The notes below the pieces were generated by a model, which saw nothing but the letters and a program-made list of their open reading frames with translations, was not told where the DNA came from and made no database searches. 39,920 bases of DNA. Source: an uncultured Collinsella sp. (GTDB lineage: Bacteria > Actinomycetota > Coriobacteriia > Coriobacteriales > Coriobacteriaceae). Position 1 is the stretch's first letter. Each line of letters opens with the position of its first letter. Below, one piece after another: positions 5,880-13,577 of this stretch. The translations under genes were made by a program, and so were the position numbers. The stretch lies in contig UQHR01000021.1 of assembly GCA_900540905.1 (NCBI GenBank), positions 1 through 39,920 on the forward strand, given 5' to 3'.

Positions 5880-6797
5880 CTATTTTTGAAAAAGTTTGCA
5901 GGCATTTTCCCAAGCGGCTTGCGCGATTGTTTCGGCGTCCTCACCAGTGCGATCGACACGGTCGTTAACCAGCGCGTTTGCCGTAATGGAGATCATTGCG
6001 GGCTCGCATTCAAGACCGCGGATGGGCTCCGGAGCCATATACGGGCAATCCGTCTCGAACAAAATTCGATCGAGTGGGGTTGCCGCAAATGCCTCGCGCA
6101 CGTCGTCGTTGCGCTTAAAGGTGGCCGCACCACCATAGGCGATATAGCAGCCCAGCTCCACAAAGCGCTCCATCGTGGCGCGGTCCTCGCCAAAACAGTG
6201 CAGCACACAACCGGCCTGGGGCACGCCCACCTCACGAAGCACGTTGTACGCATCCATATGCGAGGTGCGCTCCCCATCCGAGTCCTCGTGCCGCAGGTGC
6301 AACTCCACCGGCACATTGCAGCGCACGGCGACTTCGAGCTGACGTGCCATGCAATCAATCTGCACGCTGTGGGGCGCCGGCGTGATGTCGTCGTCGTAAT
6401 CCATGTGGTAGTCCAGACCGATTTCGCCAATACCGGCGCACAAAGGGTCATCAAGCGCAGCAACAACCTGCGCGTGAATGTCGTCGGTATAGTCCGGCGC
6501 GCCATACGGATGCACGCCGGCAAGATACTTGATCTGCGGGATGCCCCTCATCGGCAGAATCTCGCGCGTCAGCCAGTCGCTATAGTCCGTCACGCTGCGC
6601 TTATCGGCGATGGGGTCGAAGACCGTCACCAACAGGTCGATGCCTGCCGCCTTGGCACGCACGAGTGTCTCGGGCACATCCTTGCCCCAAAACGAAAGCA
6701 GATGCGCATGCGTGTCGGCAAGCGGTGCCAAGGGCACGGGACAAGCAACCGTCTTCTTTTTCTTGGTAAACGTCACGCGTTCGGCATTAAGCGTCAT
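5880..6797 (-). CDS. tatD: TatD family metal-dependent DNase
   Basis: Amidohydrolase-fold deoxyribonuclease, 305 residues, cytoplasmic, thought to act on DNA 3' ends in repair or breakdown. Metal ligands are visible: ADTHAHL near residue 28 (HxH), GEIGLDYHMDYD near 125, VELHLRHED, VLHCFGED, and the late FETDCPYMAPEP. The start at 6797 was chosen because it overlaps the end of rsmA by 11 bases and has GGGAGC upstream. The longer frame would overlap most of the rsmA 3' end. rsmA-tatD is a common neighbour pair in Gram-positive genomes and suggests translational coupling. The N-terminal 25 residues, with a run of lysines, are longer than the usual TatD. Confidence 0.93.
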   Translation of the reverse strand: MTLNAERVTFTKKKKTVACPVPLAPLADTHAHLLSFWGKDVPETLVRAKAAGIDLLVTVFDPIADKRSVTDYSDWLTREILPMRGIPQIKYLAGVHPYGAPDYTDDIHAQVVAALDDPLCAGIGEIGLDYHMDYDDDITPAPHSVQIDCMARQLEVAVRCNVPVELHLRHEDSDGERTSHMDAYNVLREVGVPQAGCVLHCFGEDRATMERFVELGCYIAYGGAATFKRNDDVREAFAATPLDRILFETDCPYMAPEPIRGLECEPAMISITANALVNDRVDRTGEDAETIAQAAWENACKLFQK

Positions 6798-7647
6798 GGG
6801 AAAGCTCCCGGGCCAGACGGACAAAGTCGGCAACATCGAGCGTCTCGGCGCGCGTGGTGGGTGCGATACCGCAAGCCTCAAAGGCGACATCGAGCACGTC
6901 CTTGGCAAAGCCGTTGGCGCTCATGGAATTGCGGATGGTCTTGCGACGCTGAGCAAATGCAGCATCAATCACGCGGGCCACAAATTCGCGATCGAGTCCT
7001 TCGGGCACCACACCGTCAACACGGTCGATACGCACGACGGCCGAGTCCACGTGTGGCGCCGGCATAAAGCAACGCGGCGGCACCTCAAAGCGACCCGTTA
7101 CCTGCGCATACAGGCCAAGCTTTGCCGTATAGCCGCCATAGGTCTTGTTGCCCGGCACTGCGGCAATGCGATCGGCAACCTCCTTTTGCACCATGACGAC
7201 GGCGCGCTCGAGCGCCGGCATCGTCTGGAAAAATTGCAAAATGATCGTCGCCGCCACGTTATAGGGCAAGTTCGCGACAAATACCGTCGGCTCACCGCCC
7301 GCAGCCTGCTCAATCTGCTCCGGGCCCACCTTAAGCGCGTCGCCCATGATAAAGCGGAAGTTGGCATAGTCGGCGGCGTGGGCGTCGAGCACCGGTTCGA
7401 GCTCAGGATCGGCCTCAATGGACATAACGCACGCCGCTTCCTGCAGCAACGCAAGCGTCAACGTACCGCAACCCGGACCCACCTCGAGTACGCGCTCGTC
7501 ACCTGCAAACTCGGCAAGCTCGCAGATACGCTCGATCACATGATTGTCGATTAGAAAGTTCTGACCCAGGCGATGCTTGGTCGCAAGGCCAAACTCCTCC
7601 AGCAGCTCCCTTGTTGCCGTGGGGTTTGCCAAAGGCGAAGTTGTCAT
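6787..7647 (-). CDS. rsmA: 16S rRNA dimethyladenosine transferase (KsgA)
   Basis: Uses S-adenosylmethionine to dimethylate A1518 and A1519 at the 3' end of 16S rRNA late in 30S assembly. The 286 residues show LGQNFL (27-32), the SAM loop EVGPGCGTLT (55-64), the acidic IEAD (78-81), GDAL (102-105) and the catalytic NLPY (126-129). ATG 7647 follows GGAGGCAACT. It heads a two-gene unit with tatD, separated from metG by a terminator at 7684. Confidence 0.97.
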   Translation of the reverse strand: MTTSPLANPTATRELLEEFGLATKHRLGQNFLIDNHVIERICELAEFAGDERVLEVGPGCGTLTLALLQEAACVMSIEADPELEPVLDAHAADYANFRFIMGDALKVGPEQIEQAAGGEPTVFVANLPYNVAATIILQFFQTMPALERAVVMVQKEVADRIAAVPGNKTYGGYTAKLGLYAQVTGRFEVPPRCFMPAPHVDSAVVRIDRVDGVVPEGLDREFVARVIDAAFAQRRKTIRNSMSANGFAKDVLDVAFEACGIAPTTRAETLDVADFVRLARELSHDA

Positions 7648-7683
7648 AGTTGCCTCCTTAGCATGATGGCGGCGTCTTGAAAC

Positions 7684-7715
7684 GAAAGGGCATGGACCGT
7701 TGCGGCCATGCCCTT
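7684..7715 (-). terminator. Terminator of metG
   Basis: The minus strand gives AAGGGCATGGCCG-CAAC-GGTCCATGCCCTT followed by TCGTTTC, between the metG stop and rsmA. The T-run is interrupted but the stem is long. Confidence 0.75.
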
Positions 7716-7757
7716 ACATCTAAACAGCAAATTGCCGATATGGCGCTCGCGCGGTCT

Positions 7758-9359
7758 CTACGCCAGACGCGGGAACAGCGGATCGCCCTTCTCGACGGGC
7801 TGACCGCCGGCAAGCAGGCCCCAAGTGCAAATGCCCTTGAGGTCGTCGCTCGCGGCCTCGCCCTCACAGGACAGGCGGCGCAGGGCCTCGGCAGAGGTCT
7901 GAGGCATGAGCGGCATCAGCAGGTGAGCGGCAATGCGGATGGCCTCGAGCAGGTTGTAGATCACAAACGCCAGCTCGTCAGCCTTGGCCTCGTCCTTGGC
8001 AAGTGCCCAAGGCTCGGAGTCCTCGATGTAGTGGTTGGCGGCGTGGATGAGCTCCATGACCTCGTCCTTGGCTCCGCCGTAATCGAGCACGTCCATCTTG
8101 GCCATGTAGCGCTCGACCAGACCATCGGCGATCTTTGCCAGCGGGTTATCGAACGCGTCGGCAGACGCCGGTTTAGCCGGGGCGCAGCCGTCAAAGTACT
8201 TTGCGCTCATGTTGAGCGAGCGCGAAATGAGGTTGCCCCAGCTGTTGGCCAGATCGGCGTTGTAGACCTGCTCCATACGATCGAAGCTGATGGCGCCGTC
8301 GGTGCCGGGGACCACGTCGGTCATAAAGTAATAGCGGTAGCCCTCGACGCCCAGCATGTCGATAACATCCTGCGGAGCGATGGCGTTGCCGCGGCTCTTG
8401 GACATCTTCTCGGCCTTACCGGTCTCGGCATTGCGCACGGTCAGGAAGCCGTGGGCAAAGACGTGCTCGGGCAGGGCCTCGCCGATGGCCATGAGCATCG
8501 CGGGCCAAATGACGCAGTGGAAACGGATGATGTCCTTACCCACGATGTGGAACTGCGCGGGCCAGCGATAGGCCAGCTCGGCACGCGCCTCGTCGGTGTC
8601 GACACCGTAGCCGACGGCCGTCATATAGTTGAGCAGCGCATCGAACCAAACGTAGGTCACGTGACCCTCGTCAAACGGAACCTGAATACCCCAGTCAAAG
8701 CTCGTACGGCTCACGGAAAGGTCGTTAAGGCCGCCCTCGACAAAGCTGCGCACCTCGTTCATACGGAACGCAGGCTCGACAAAGTCGAGGTGCTCGTCAT
8801 AGAGCTTGAGCAGCTTGTCCTGGAAGGCGGAAAGCTTAAAGAAGTAGGACTCCTCCTGCACGCGCTCAAGCGGACGGTGGCAGTCGGGACACAGGTGCTG
8901 GCCGACGCTGCCGTACTCCTCGTCGCCCTTCTGGACCTGCGTATCGGTGAAGTAGGTCTCGTCAGGCACGCAATACCAACCGTCGTAGCTGCCCTTATAC
9001 AGGTAACCGGACTCCTTCATGCGCTCCCACAGGTACTGCACGGCATGATGCTGGCGCGGCTCGGTGGTGCGGATGAAGTCGTCGTTGGAGATCTCGAGCT
9101 TGCTCCAAAGCTCCTTGAAGTGCGGAGCCTGGCTGTCGGTCCACTCCTGCGGCGTCATGTTGTGCTTGGCAGCGGCCTCGGCGACCTTCTCGCCGTGCTC
9201 GTCCATGCCAGTCAGGAACTTGACGTTATAGCCGGCGGAGCGGCGATAGCGAGCCTGAACGTCGGCGATGATGGTGGAATAAGCCGTGCCCAGGTGCGGA
9301 TCGGCGTTGACGTAGTAGATGGGCGTCGTGATAAAGAACGAAGGCTTGCTTTGATCCAT
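7758..9359 (-). CDS. metG: Methionine--tRNA ligase, MetRS
   Basis: Charges elongator and initiator tRNA-Met. The protein has 533 residues. The HIGH-type motif PHLGTAY is at 21-27 and KMSKS at 317-321. The zinc-knuckle insertion keeps CPDC (156-159), while the first half reads CVPD (129-132), so it has only three of the four cysteines seen in many MetRS. The length ends at the anticodon helix bundle and lacks the C-terminal tRNA-binding EMAP-like domain found in longer forms. ATG 9359 has GGAGGAC upstream. The gene lies 69 bases downstream of rsmI, with its own terminator behind it. Confidence 0.97.
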   Translation of the reverse strand: MDQSKPSFFITTPIYYVNADPHLGTAYSTIIADVQARYRRSAGYNVKFLTGMDEHGEKVAEAAAKHNMTPQEWTDSQAPHFKELWSKLEISNDDFIRTTEPRQHHAVQYLWERMKESGYLYKGSYDGWYCVPDETYFTDTQVQKGDEEYGSVGQHLCPDCHRPLERVQEESYFFKLSAFQDKLLKLYDEHLDFVEPAFRMNEVRSFVEGGLNDLSVSRTSFDWGIQVPFDEGHVTYVWFDALLNYMTAVGYGVDTDEARAELAYRWPAQFHIVGKDIIRFHCVIWPAMLMAIGEALPEHVFAHGFLTVRNAETGKAEKMSKSRGNAIAPQDVIDMLGVEGYRYYFMTDVVPGTDGAISFDRMEQVYNADLANSWGNLISRSLNMSAKYFDGCAPAKPASADAFDNPLAKIADGLVERYMAKMDVLDYGGAKDEVMELIHAANHYIEDSEPWALAKDEAKADELAFVIYNLLEAIRIAAHLLMPLMPQTSAEALRRLSCEGEAASDDLKGICTWGLLAGGQPVEKGDPLFPRLA

Positions 9360-9428
9360 GGGGTTTGTCCTCCAGAAAAACGTTGCATACAGGGGATGAT
9401 TCTAGCGCAAGGGCTGGATATCCTCCAT

Positions 9429-10307
9429 CTATTGCATATCGAGCACCATGGCATAGACATCGCGCTTGCGGCGCGAATACTTCTGAGACAGGCGCTTGGC
9501 CACCGCAGAGGCGGGCTCCCCCTCCTCGAGCGCGGTGCGGATATCCTCGCGCAGGGCCTCGTCGGGATCCGCTGCCGCAGCGCCAACCGGCGCGATGCCG
9601 GCCTCCTCATCCTCGCTCGGCGGCGCGATGACCAGCGCAATCTCGCCCTTTACCTCGCCGCGAGCACGCAGCTCCTCGGCAAGCTGGTCAGCGGGCCCGC
9701 GCAAGACCTCCTCGTGCAGCTTGGTGAGTTCGCGGCAGACGGCAACCTCACGCTGGGGAAAGACCTCCGCCACGGCCTCGAGCGTCGCGACGATGCGATG
9801 TGGAGACTCGTAGAAGATGAGTGCGCCGGGCACCACGGCAAGGCGCTGCAAACGGCGCACGCGGTCGCCGTGCTTTCGGCCCAAAAAGCCCTCGAAGAAA
9901 AAATGCTCGCAGGGAATGCCGGACGAAACGAGCGCCGTGACGCAAGCAGAGGGCCCGGGAATAACTTCGACGGGCACATCGGCCTCACGTGCCGCCTCGA
10001 CCAGCGCCTGGCCGGGATCGGACACGCTCGGCATGCCGGCGTCCGAGGCAAAGGCGAGGGTCTCCCCCGCCAGCAGGCGGTCGACCAGGCCGGCGGCGCG
10101 GTTGGCGATCACATTCTCGTCGCAACGGACAAGCGGCTTGGAAATGCCCAGATGCATCAGCAGCTTTGACGTCACACGCGTGTCTTCGCAGCAGATGGCA
10201 TCGGCGGCGGCAAACGCCTCGCCAACGCGCGGGGACAGGTCGCCCAGGTTGCCGATGGGCGTGCCGACCATATAGAGTTTGCCCATATGGGCGCTGTTTT
10301 GCGTCAT
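9429..10307 (-). CDS. rsmI: 16S rRNA (cytidine-1402 2'-O)-methyltransferase
   Basis: Tetrapyrrole-methylase fold enzyme that 2'-O-methylates C1402 at the decoding centre, using S-adenosylmethionine. It has 292 residues. N-terminal LYMVGTPIGNLGDLSPR, CEDTRVT (about 40-46), SDAGMPSVSDPG (about 84-95) and the FYESPHR motif (about 163) are family marks. The C-terminal part after about 230 is longer and more acidic than in short homologues, ending with a helical KRLSQKYSRRKRD segment. ATG 10307 has AGG five bases upstream; a second ATG at 10286 is possible. It starts six bases after the stop of the GH5-like gene, so they share a transcript. Confidence 0.95.
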   Translation of the reverse strand: MTQNSAHMGKLYMVGTPIGNLGDLSPRVGEAFAAADAICCEDTRVTSKLLMHLGISKPLVRCDENVIANRAAGLVDRLLAGETLAFASDAGMPSVSDPGQALVEAAREADVPVEVIPGPSACVTALVSSGIPCEHFFFEGFLGRKHGDRVRRLQRLAVVPGALIFYESPHRIVATLEAVAEVFPQREVAVCRELTKLHEEVLRGPADQLAEELRARGEVKGEIALVIAPPSEDEEAGIAPVGAAAADPDEALREDIRTALEEGEPASAVAKRLSQKYSRRKRDVYAMVLDMQ

Positions 10308-10313
10308 ATCAAC

Positions 10314-11375
10314 CTATTCAATCATGCCGCGCTCGAGCGTACCGAGCGCCGCGCGGGCGTCCCATGCTGCAATGCGCTTCTCGGTCTTCCACGTTTGGAA
10401 GAACCAACCGGCAGCCGGCGCAAACGAAGCCAGCTGGTTGGCGATAAACACGCGCTCGTAAGCATTGCGGCCCTCGGGCGTAACCGACGAGTTGGCAAAG
10501 ATCGCCGCACCCGACCATTCGCCCACCAGCACGGGGAACCCAGTCGAAATCGCTTCTTTAAGTTCGCGCTTGTTACGCGAAATCGCCGTCGTCAGCCCGC
10601 GAGGGCTCGTGATGTCGAGCGCATACTCGTCGCGGTAATGGTACAGGTGAAGGTCCATGTAGACGTTCTTGTACTTGGCGCCGCGCATAAAATGCTTCCA
10701 CTCGCTGGGATGCCCCGACGACGAGAAGACGACGATCTTATCCTCGGGCATATACGAACGGACGAGTTCGTAGGCATCGCGATAGAAATTGCGCAGGTAG
10801 TGAGCGGGAATGCCATCCGTCATGGTGAAGAGGCTCTTGCGAACGCTCATCTGCGGCGTATCCAGCAGCTCAATGCCCAGCAGGCTCTCGGCCTCGCCGT
10901 AGCGATCGGCCAGGCGCTCGAGCACGTCGAGTGCGACATGACGGCCGTTGGTGGACGAATGCCACTCGGCGACAGCCTCCGGCGTGGTGGGTGAATCGTT
11001 GGAATCGCCCTGGCCACCGGGCACAGTTGCCAGATCGAGCAGCACGCGGATGTCGTACTTGGCAGCCCACTCAATTGCACGGTCGATGTAGTCGACAACC
11101 GAGATGTAGGACGCATCGGACTCCTGCGAACCAAAGGCATACCAGGGCACCGGCAGACGCACGGCGTTGAGACCGATCTGCGCCATGCGGCGAAAATCGT
11201 CCTCGCTCACAAACGTCTCGTAATGGCGGCGCATGCGCTCGTTATAGGCGGCGGTACCCATGGCCTCCTGTAGCTCGGCCGCGTTGGATGCGCCGGTCGC
11301 CGCGTACAGCGACGGGGTCACCCAAGGCTCGGGAATAAACCAGCCAGAGAGATTAACGCCGAGTATCCTCTCCAT
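10314..11375 (-). CDS. GH5-like protein of exo-1,3-glucanase type with altered active site
   Basis: The 353 residues resemble GH5 exo-beta-1,3-glucanases: GVNLSGWFIPEPW at 6-18, VRLPVPWYAF near 72, DLHLYHYRDE near 241, LVGEWSGA at 283-290 (nucleophile Glu286 present) and GWFFQTWKTE near 323. Two active-site places differ from the family: the acid/base motif LNEP reads LDTP (171-174), and the DLHxAPG motif reads DLATVPG (114-120). It may be catalytically dead or changed. No signal peptide is seen, so it should be cytoplasmic, which is unusual for glucan cleavage. ATG 11375 with GGGGG was preferred to a GTG 64 codons upstream. It is transcribed ahead of rsmI, six bases apart. Confidence 0.82.
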   Translation of the reverse strand: MERILGVNLSGWFIPEPWVTPSLYAATGASNAAELQEAMGTAAYNERMRRHYETFVSEDDFRRMAQIGLNAVRLPVPWYAFGSQESDASYISVVDYIDRAIEWAAKYDIRVLLDLATVPGGQGDSNDSPTTPEAVAEWHSSTNGRHVALDVLERLADRYGEAESLLGIELLDTPQMSVRKSLFTMTDGIPAHYLRNFYRDAYELVRSYMPEDKIVVFSSSGHPSEWKHFMRGAKYKNVYMDLHLYHYRDEYALDITSPRGLTTAISRNKRELKEAISTGFPVLVGEWSGAAIFANSSVTPEGRNAYERVFIANQLASFAPAAGWFFQTWKTEKRIAAWDARAALGTLERGMIE

Positions 11376-11625
11376 CACTGCCCCCTTCGGATCATGCAGG
11401 TCGAACCCGCATCGTATTGCATAGGATAAGTATCGTTTTGAGTATACCCGCGTGTGCGGACAGGCGACCGAACGGTCTGTAAAGTGACGCGAAAGTGGGA
11501 GGAATGTCTGGGGCGGGCGGGCTCGGAATGGTGCGGCGAGGTGTGTACGCGCGCCGGAGGCAGGCACCGGAAAGTGTGTCCCGTTCTGAGCCCTTATTCT
11601 GGGACGCAGTTTCCGCAGAACCCTA
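11376..11625. other. Intergenic region upstream of the GH5-like gene
   Basis: No convincing gene. It contains an imperfect inverted repeat at 11569-11614 (GGAAAGTGTGTCCC and GGGACGCAGTTTCC, 12 of 14 positions paired). The promoter of the GH5-rsmI unit should lie near 11400-11450, where AT-rich words such as TATCCT and TATACT occur on the minus strand, but no -35 could be fixed. Confidence 0.4.
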
Positions 11626-11631
11626 CATAAA

Positions 11632-11663
11632 AGAAAAGGACCCCTTTGCAGAGATCCTAGTCA
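11632..11663 (-). terminator. Duplicated tRNA-Phe terminator
   Basis: AGGATCTCTGCAAAGGGGTCCT on the minus strand then TTTCTTT. One stem base differs from the copy nearest the tRNA (GATC for GACC), which weakens the stem slightly. Confidence 0.75.
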
Positions 11664-11669
11664 ATTCAA

Positions 11670-11689
11670 GGTGGCGGGGAAGGGAATCG
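11670..11689 (-). pseudogene. Partial tRNA-Phe 3' end
   Basis: GGTGGCGGGGAAGGGAATCG on the plus strand equals the 3' end of tRNA-Phe and stops in the T-loop, followed by cassette sequence. It is not a gene. Confidence 0.85.
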
Positions 11690-11692
11690 CGT

Positions 11693-11856
11693 CCGCGCGC
11701 TGCGCGGACGGACCGCTGCGGCGCTTACGCGCCTTGCGAGCTGCGCTGGCAAACGCTTACGCGTTTACTCAGCTCCGCGCGCTGCGCGGACGGACCGCTG
11801 CGGCGCTTACGCGCCTTGCGAGCTGCGCTGGCAAACGCTTACGCGTTTACTCAGCT
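11693..11856. repeat. 82-bp tandem duplication inside the Phe cassette
   Basis: Two adjacent copies (11693-11774 and 11775-11856) appear identical by eye. Each holds a short GC hairpin (CCGCGCGCTGCGCGG) and the AAACGC/GCGTTT hairpin. Their identity points to a recent duplication or to homogenisation. Confidence 0.9.
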
Positions 11857-11899
11857 CCGCGCCCTCACGGGGTTCGATTCCATGTGGGAACTTCATAAA

Positions 11900-11931
11900 A
11901 GAAAAGGACCCCTTTGCAGAGGTCCTAGTCA
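11900..11931 (-). terminator. Terminator of tRNA-Phe
   Basis: The minus strand gives TAGGACCTCTGCAAAGGGGTCCT followed by TTTCTTTTATG, shortly after the tRNA 3' end. Confidence 0.85.
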
Positions 11932-11937
11932 ATTCAA

Positions 11938-12012
<75 letters not shown>

Positions 12013-12044
12013 ATTTGAGGTGTGCCTTGTTTCAAGGCTTGATT

Positions 12045-12072
12045 AGTATAACCAAGGACGCGTTCCGGTCAA
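12045..12072 (-). promoter_or_regulatory. Promoter of tRNA-Phe
   Basis: On the minus strand TTGACC, 16 bases, then TATACT, about 32 bases before the tRNA 5' end. Confidence 0.65.
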
Positions 12073-12135
12073 CCGAGAATTTTAAAAAAGTTTTTGAGCA
12101 CAGCCTCGGTTCTATAAATCGGCACGTCAGAGACA

Positions 12136-12423
12136 TCAGCCGGCAGCAAGAAGTTTTTCGCTCAGAGCCGCACGGACAAACTCACTTGGCGTCATCCCCT
12201 CGGCAGCCGCCCGTCGACGAATGGCCTCCTTCATTCCCAGAGGAATCTTGACCGACAGCGTTGCCGTCCCCTCACCTGAGAGTGGGGGCCGTCCATGCAC
12301 GATCCCACCAACGGTGTGTTCGCCATCCGGAAACTCTCCGCGCTCGTACGACTCGCACCACGCGTCAATCATTTCATCCGTTACAACCTGACCATTAGCG
12401 GCCGTATACGTCTTGCCCATCAT
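12136..12423 (-). CDS. Ribbon-helix-helix type antitoxin
   Basis: 95 residues. The C-terminal half (about 52-95) reads TATLSVKIPLGMKEAIRRRAAAEGMTPSEFVRAALSEKL. This is a beta strand, two helices and the turn MTPSEF typical of Arc/MetJ/CopG-like DNA-binding antitoxins. The N-terminal half is acidic (DEMIDAWCESYERGEFPDGEH) and likely binds the toxin. The ATG at 12423 overlaps the toxin stop by four bases (ATGA). It probably neutralises the preceding gene product and represses the pair from the palindrome at 12713-12725. This class of small RHH antitoxin is common in Actinobacteria. The toxin-first order is less usual but known in brnTA-like pairs. Confidence 0.75.
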   Translation of the reverse strand: MMGKTYTAANGQVVTDEMIDAWCESYERGEFPDGEHTVGGIVHGRPPLSGEGTATLSVKIPLGMKEAIRRRAAAEGMTPSEFVRAALSEKLLAAG

Positions 12424-12686
12424 CGACCCCTTTGCCGAGCCCGTTCAATCTCCTGCCAAAATTTCTTCTGGACTGGAGACAAGGCATGAATGATAAGCCA
12501 CCCACGAACAAGCTCGACCGCGACAAGCTCCACGCTTCGTCCGTCTGGGAGCCATCCAATCGCAAGCCATCTCGGCGGCTCGTCCTTCGACTCGCGACGA
12601 ATTCGCTCAGTAACCGCAAGCCAAGCGCTAAGCACCTGCTTTTCTGTCAGGTGCTTTTTAGCGTTGGGATGGATCTCAGCATCCAT
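12420..12686 (-). CDS. Putative toxin partner, BrnT-like size
   Basis: 88 residues from ATG 12686, which has GGAGGAGAAG upstream; the longer frame has no matching site. Sequence begins MDAEIHPNAKKHLTEKQVLSAWLAV, then EPPRWLAIGWLPDGRSVELVAVELVRGWLIIHALSPVQKKFW. A short helix, a central beta sheet and a final helix is the plan of BrnT/RelE-like RNA-cleaving toxins, but I cannot name the family with certainty. It is translationally coupled to the antitoxin by an ATGA overlap. Together they lie 58 bases downstream of the DUF192 gene that ends the Tad operon, on the same strand. Confidence 0.65.
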   Translation of the reverse strand: MDAEIHPNAKKHLTEKQVLSAWLAVTERIRRESKDEPPRWLAIGWLPDGRSVELVAVELVRGWLIIHALSPVQKKFWQEIERARQRGR

Positions 12687-12712
12687 GCATCTTCTCCTCC
12701 ATCTTACCCAAT

Positions 12713-12725
12713 TTCGTATGACGAA
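12713..12725. promoter_or_regulatory. Palindrome upstream of the toxin gene
   Basis: TTCGT-ATG-ACGAA, 27 bases ahead of the toxin start. On the minus strand it overlaps a weak TTGGCG-N17-TACGAA promoter. It is a candidate site for autoregulation by the ribbon-helix-helix antitoxin. Confidence 0.4.
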
Positions 12726-12744
12726 AGTCCGCTGTCGCCAATTC

Positions 12745-13104
12745 TTAAGCCGGCACGCGTTGGAGAGCAGGGGTCGAAACAATGATTGAAGAGCGTTCTA
12801 GTGCGGCCCAGGCGCCGGGGTAGGAGCACATACGCCAGGGACATACGTTTTCGTAGCGCGCGAGGATATTGCCGTCGCGATCGATGAAGGCGATGTCGAT
12901 GGGATAGGCCATAAAACACGTGTGGACCGAAGAGCAGCGTGGAAACGCCATGACGAGCGGCAGGCCGTTGGCGGCAACCGGACGCCGTCCCAGCATGCCG
13001 CGCAGGCGCACGACAAACGACTCCGCCACCACAAACTCCGCCGGCGTCCAACCCAGCCTATTGAGTGCCCGTGCGTAGGCGATGTAGGACGAGACCGCGG
13101 TCAC
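12745..13104 (-). CDS. DUF192 protein at the end of the Tad operon
   Basis: 119 residues from a GTG at 13104 that overlaps the preceding stop codon (GTGA), so translation is coupled. The longer frame upstream only shadows the neighbouring gene. The DUF192 core is clear: RLRGMLGR (about 31-38), a segment of PLVMAFPRCSSVHTCFM (about 45-61, matching the family's MWMxxTxxPLD region in a changed form), PIDIAFIDRDGNI (about 64-76) and a C-terminal AWAALE. The family is of unknown function. Here it sits in the pilus operon, which suggests a link to pilus assembly or surface modification. Two cysteine pairs are close to the core. Confidence 0.82.
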   Translation of the reverse strand: MTAVSSYIAYARALNRLGWTPAEFVVAESFVVRLRGMLGRRPVAANGLPLVMAFPRCSSVHTCFMAYPIDIAFIDRDGNILARYENVCPWRMCSYPGAWAALERSSIIVSTPALQRVPA

Positions 13105-13577
13105 ATGACCACCCCCGGGCGCCATGGATCGACCGTCACCGCGCGCTCGTGCGACAACGTTGTCGGCGCCCCCAGCGGAACGCCAGCGATGCTGAGAGAA
13201 GTCGGCCACGGCTCATAGTGCATGGTGCAGGTGTAGGTCCTAAACGTACCGGATAGGGAGAGCAGGCCACCATCCGATGCCTCCGCGCCTTGCTCGCTCG
13301 ACACTTCGATCTGCAAGTCATAGCCTTCCATGGCATTCAGAATTTGAGTCTGGACCGTCGCCGAGGCATCGACAGAGCTTTCGTCGCCCTCCCCCTCCGA
13401 CGCCACGGCGTGCGCCAACACGATGTCGGGCACCACGCGGTCGAAGCGCGCGACAGCGCTGGCAAAGATCATGACGTTGTATACGATGAGTGCCAGCACC
13501 AGCAAAACGGGCGTAACCACTGCCATCTCCACCGTCGCTTGGGCGCGCTCCTCGCGCAGACGCATGCGGATACTCAT
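13101..13577 (-). CDS. TadE-like pseudopilin
   Basis: 158 residues. The N-terminus MSIRMRLREERAQATVEMAVVTPVLLVLALIV has the TadE plan: a short basic leader, an A-Q-A-T-V-E processing site with the conserved Glu at +5, then a hydrophobic helix (about 18-40). The rest is a small secreted domain ending GVVM. Start ATG 13577 overlaps the preceding stop by one base (TAATG). It is likely cleaved by a prepilin peptidase and used to prime or cap the Flp pilus. The DUF192 gene follows with a four-base overlap. Confidence 0.8.
   Translation of the reverse strand: MSIRMRLREERAQATVEMAVVTPVLLVLALIVYNVMIFASAVARFDRVVPDIVLAHAVASEGEGDESSVDASATVQTQILNAMEGYDLQIEVSSEQGAEASDGGLLSLSGTFRTYTCTMHYEPWPTSLSIAGVPLGAPTTLSHERAVTVDPWRPGVVM

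Noticed and set aside
7677..10169. 830-codon plus-strand frame opposite metG and rsmI
   Set aside because: It spans two certain minus-strand genes and their spacer; typical antisense of high-GC coding DNA.
11693..11856. CRISPR-like array
   Set aside because: Only two adjacent 82-bp copies without spacers; a tandem duplication inside the cassette.
12745..13209. Longer DUF192 start at 13209
   Set aside because: The extra 35 residues only shadow the upstream pseudopilin gene; the GTG at 13104 forms a coupled GTGA overlap.
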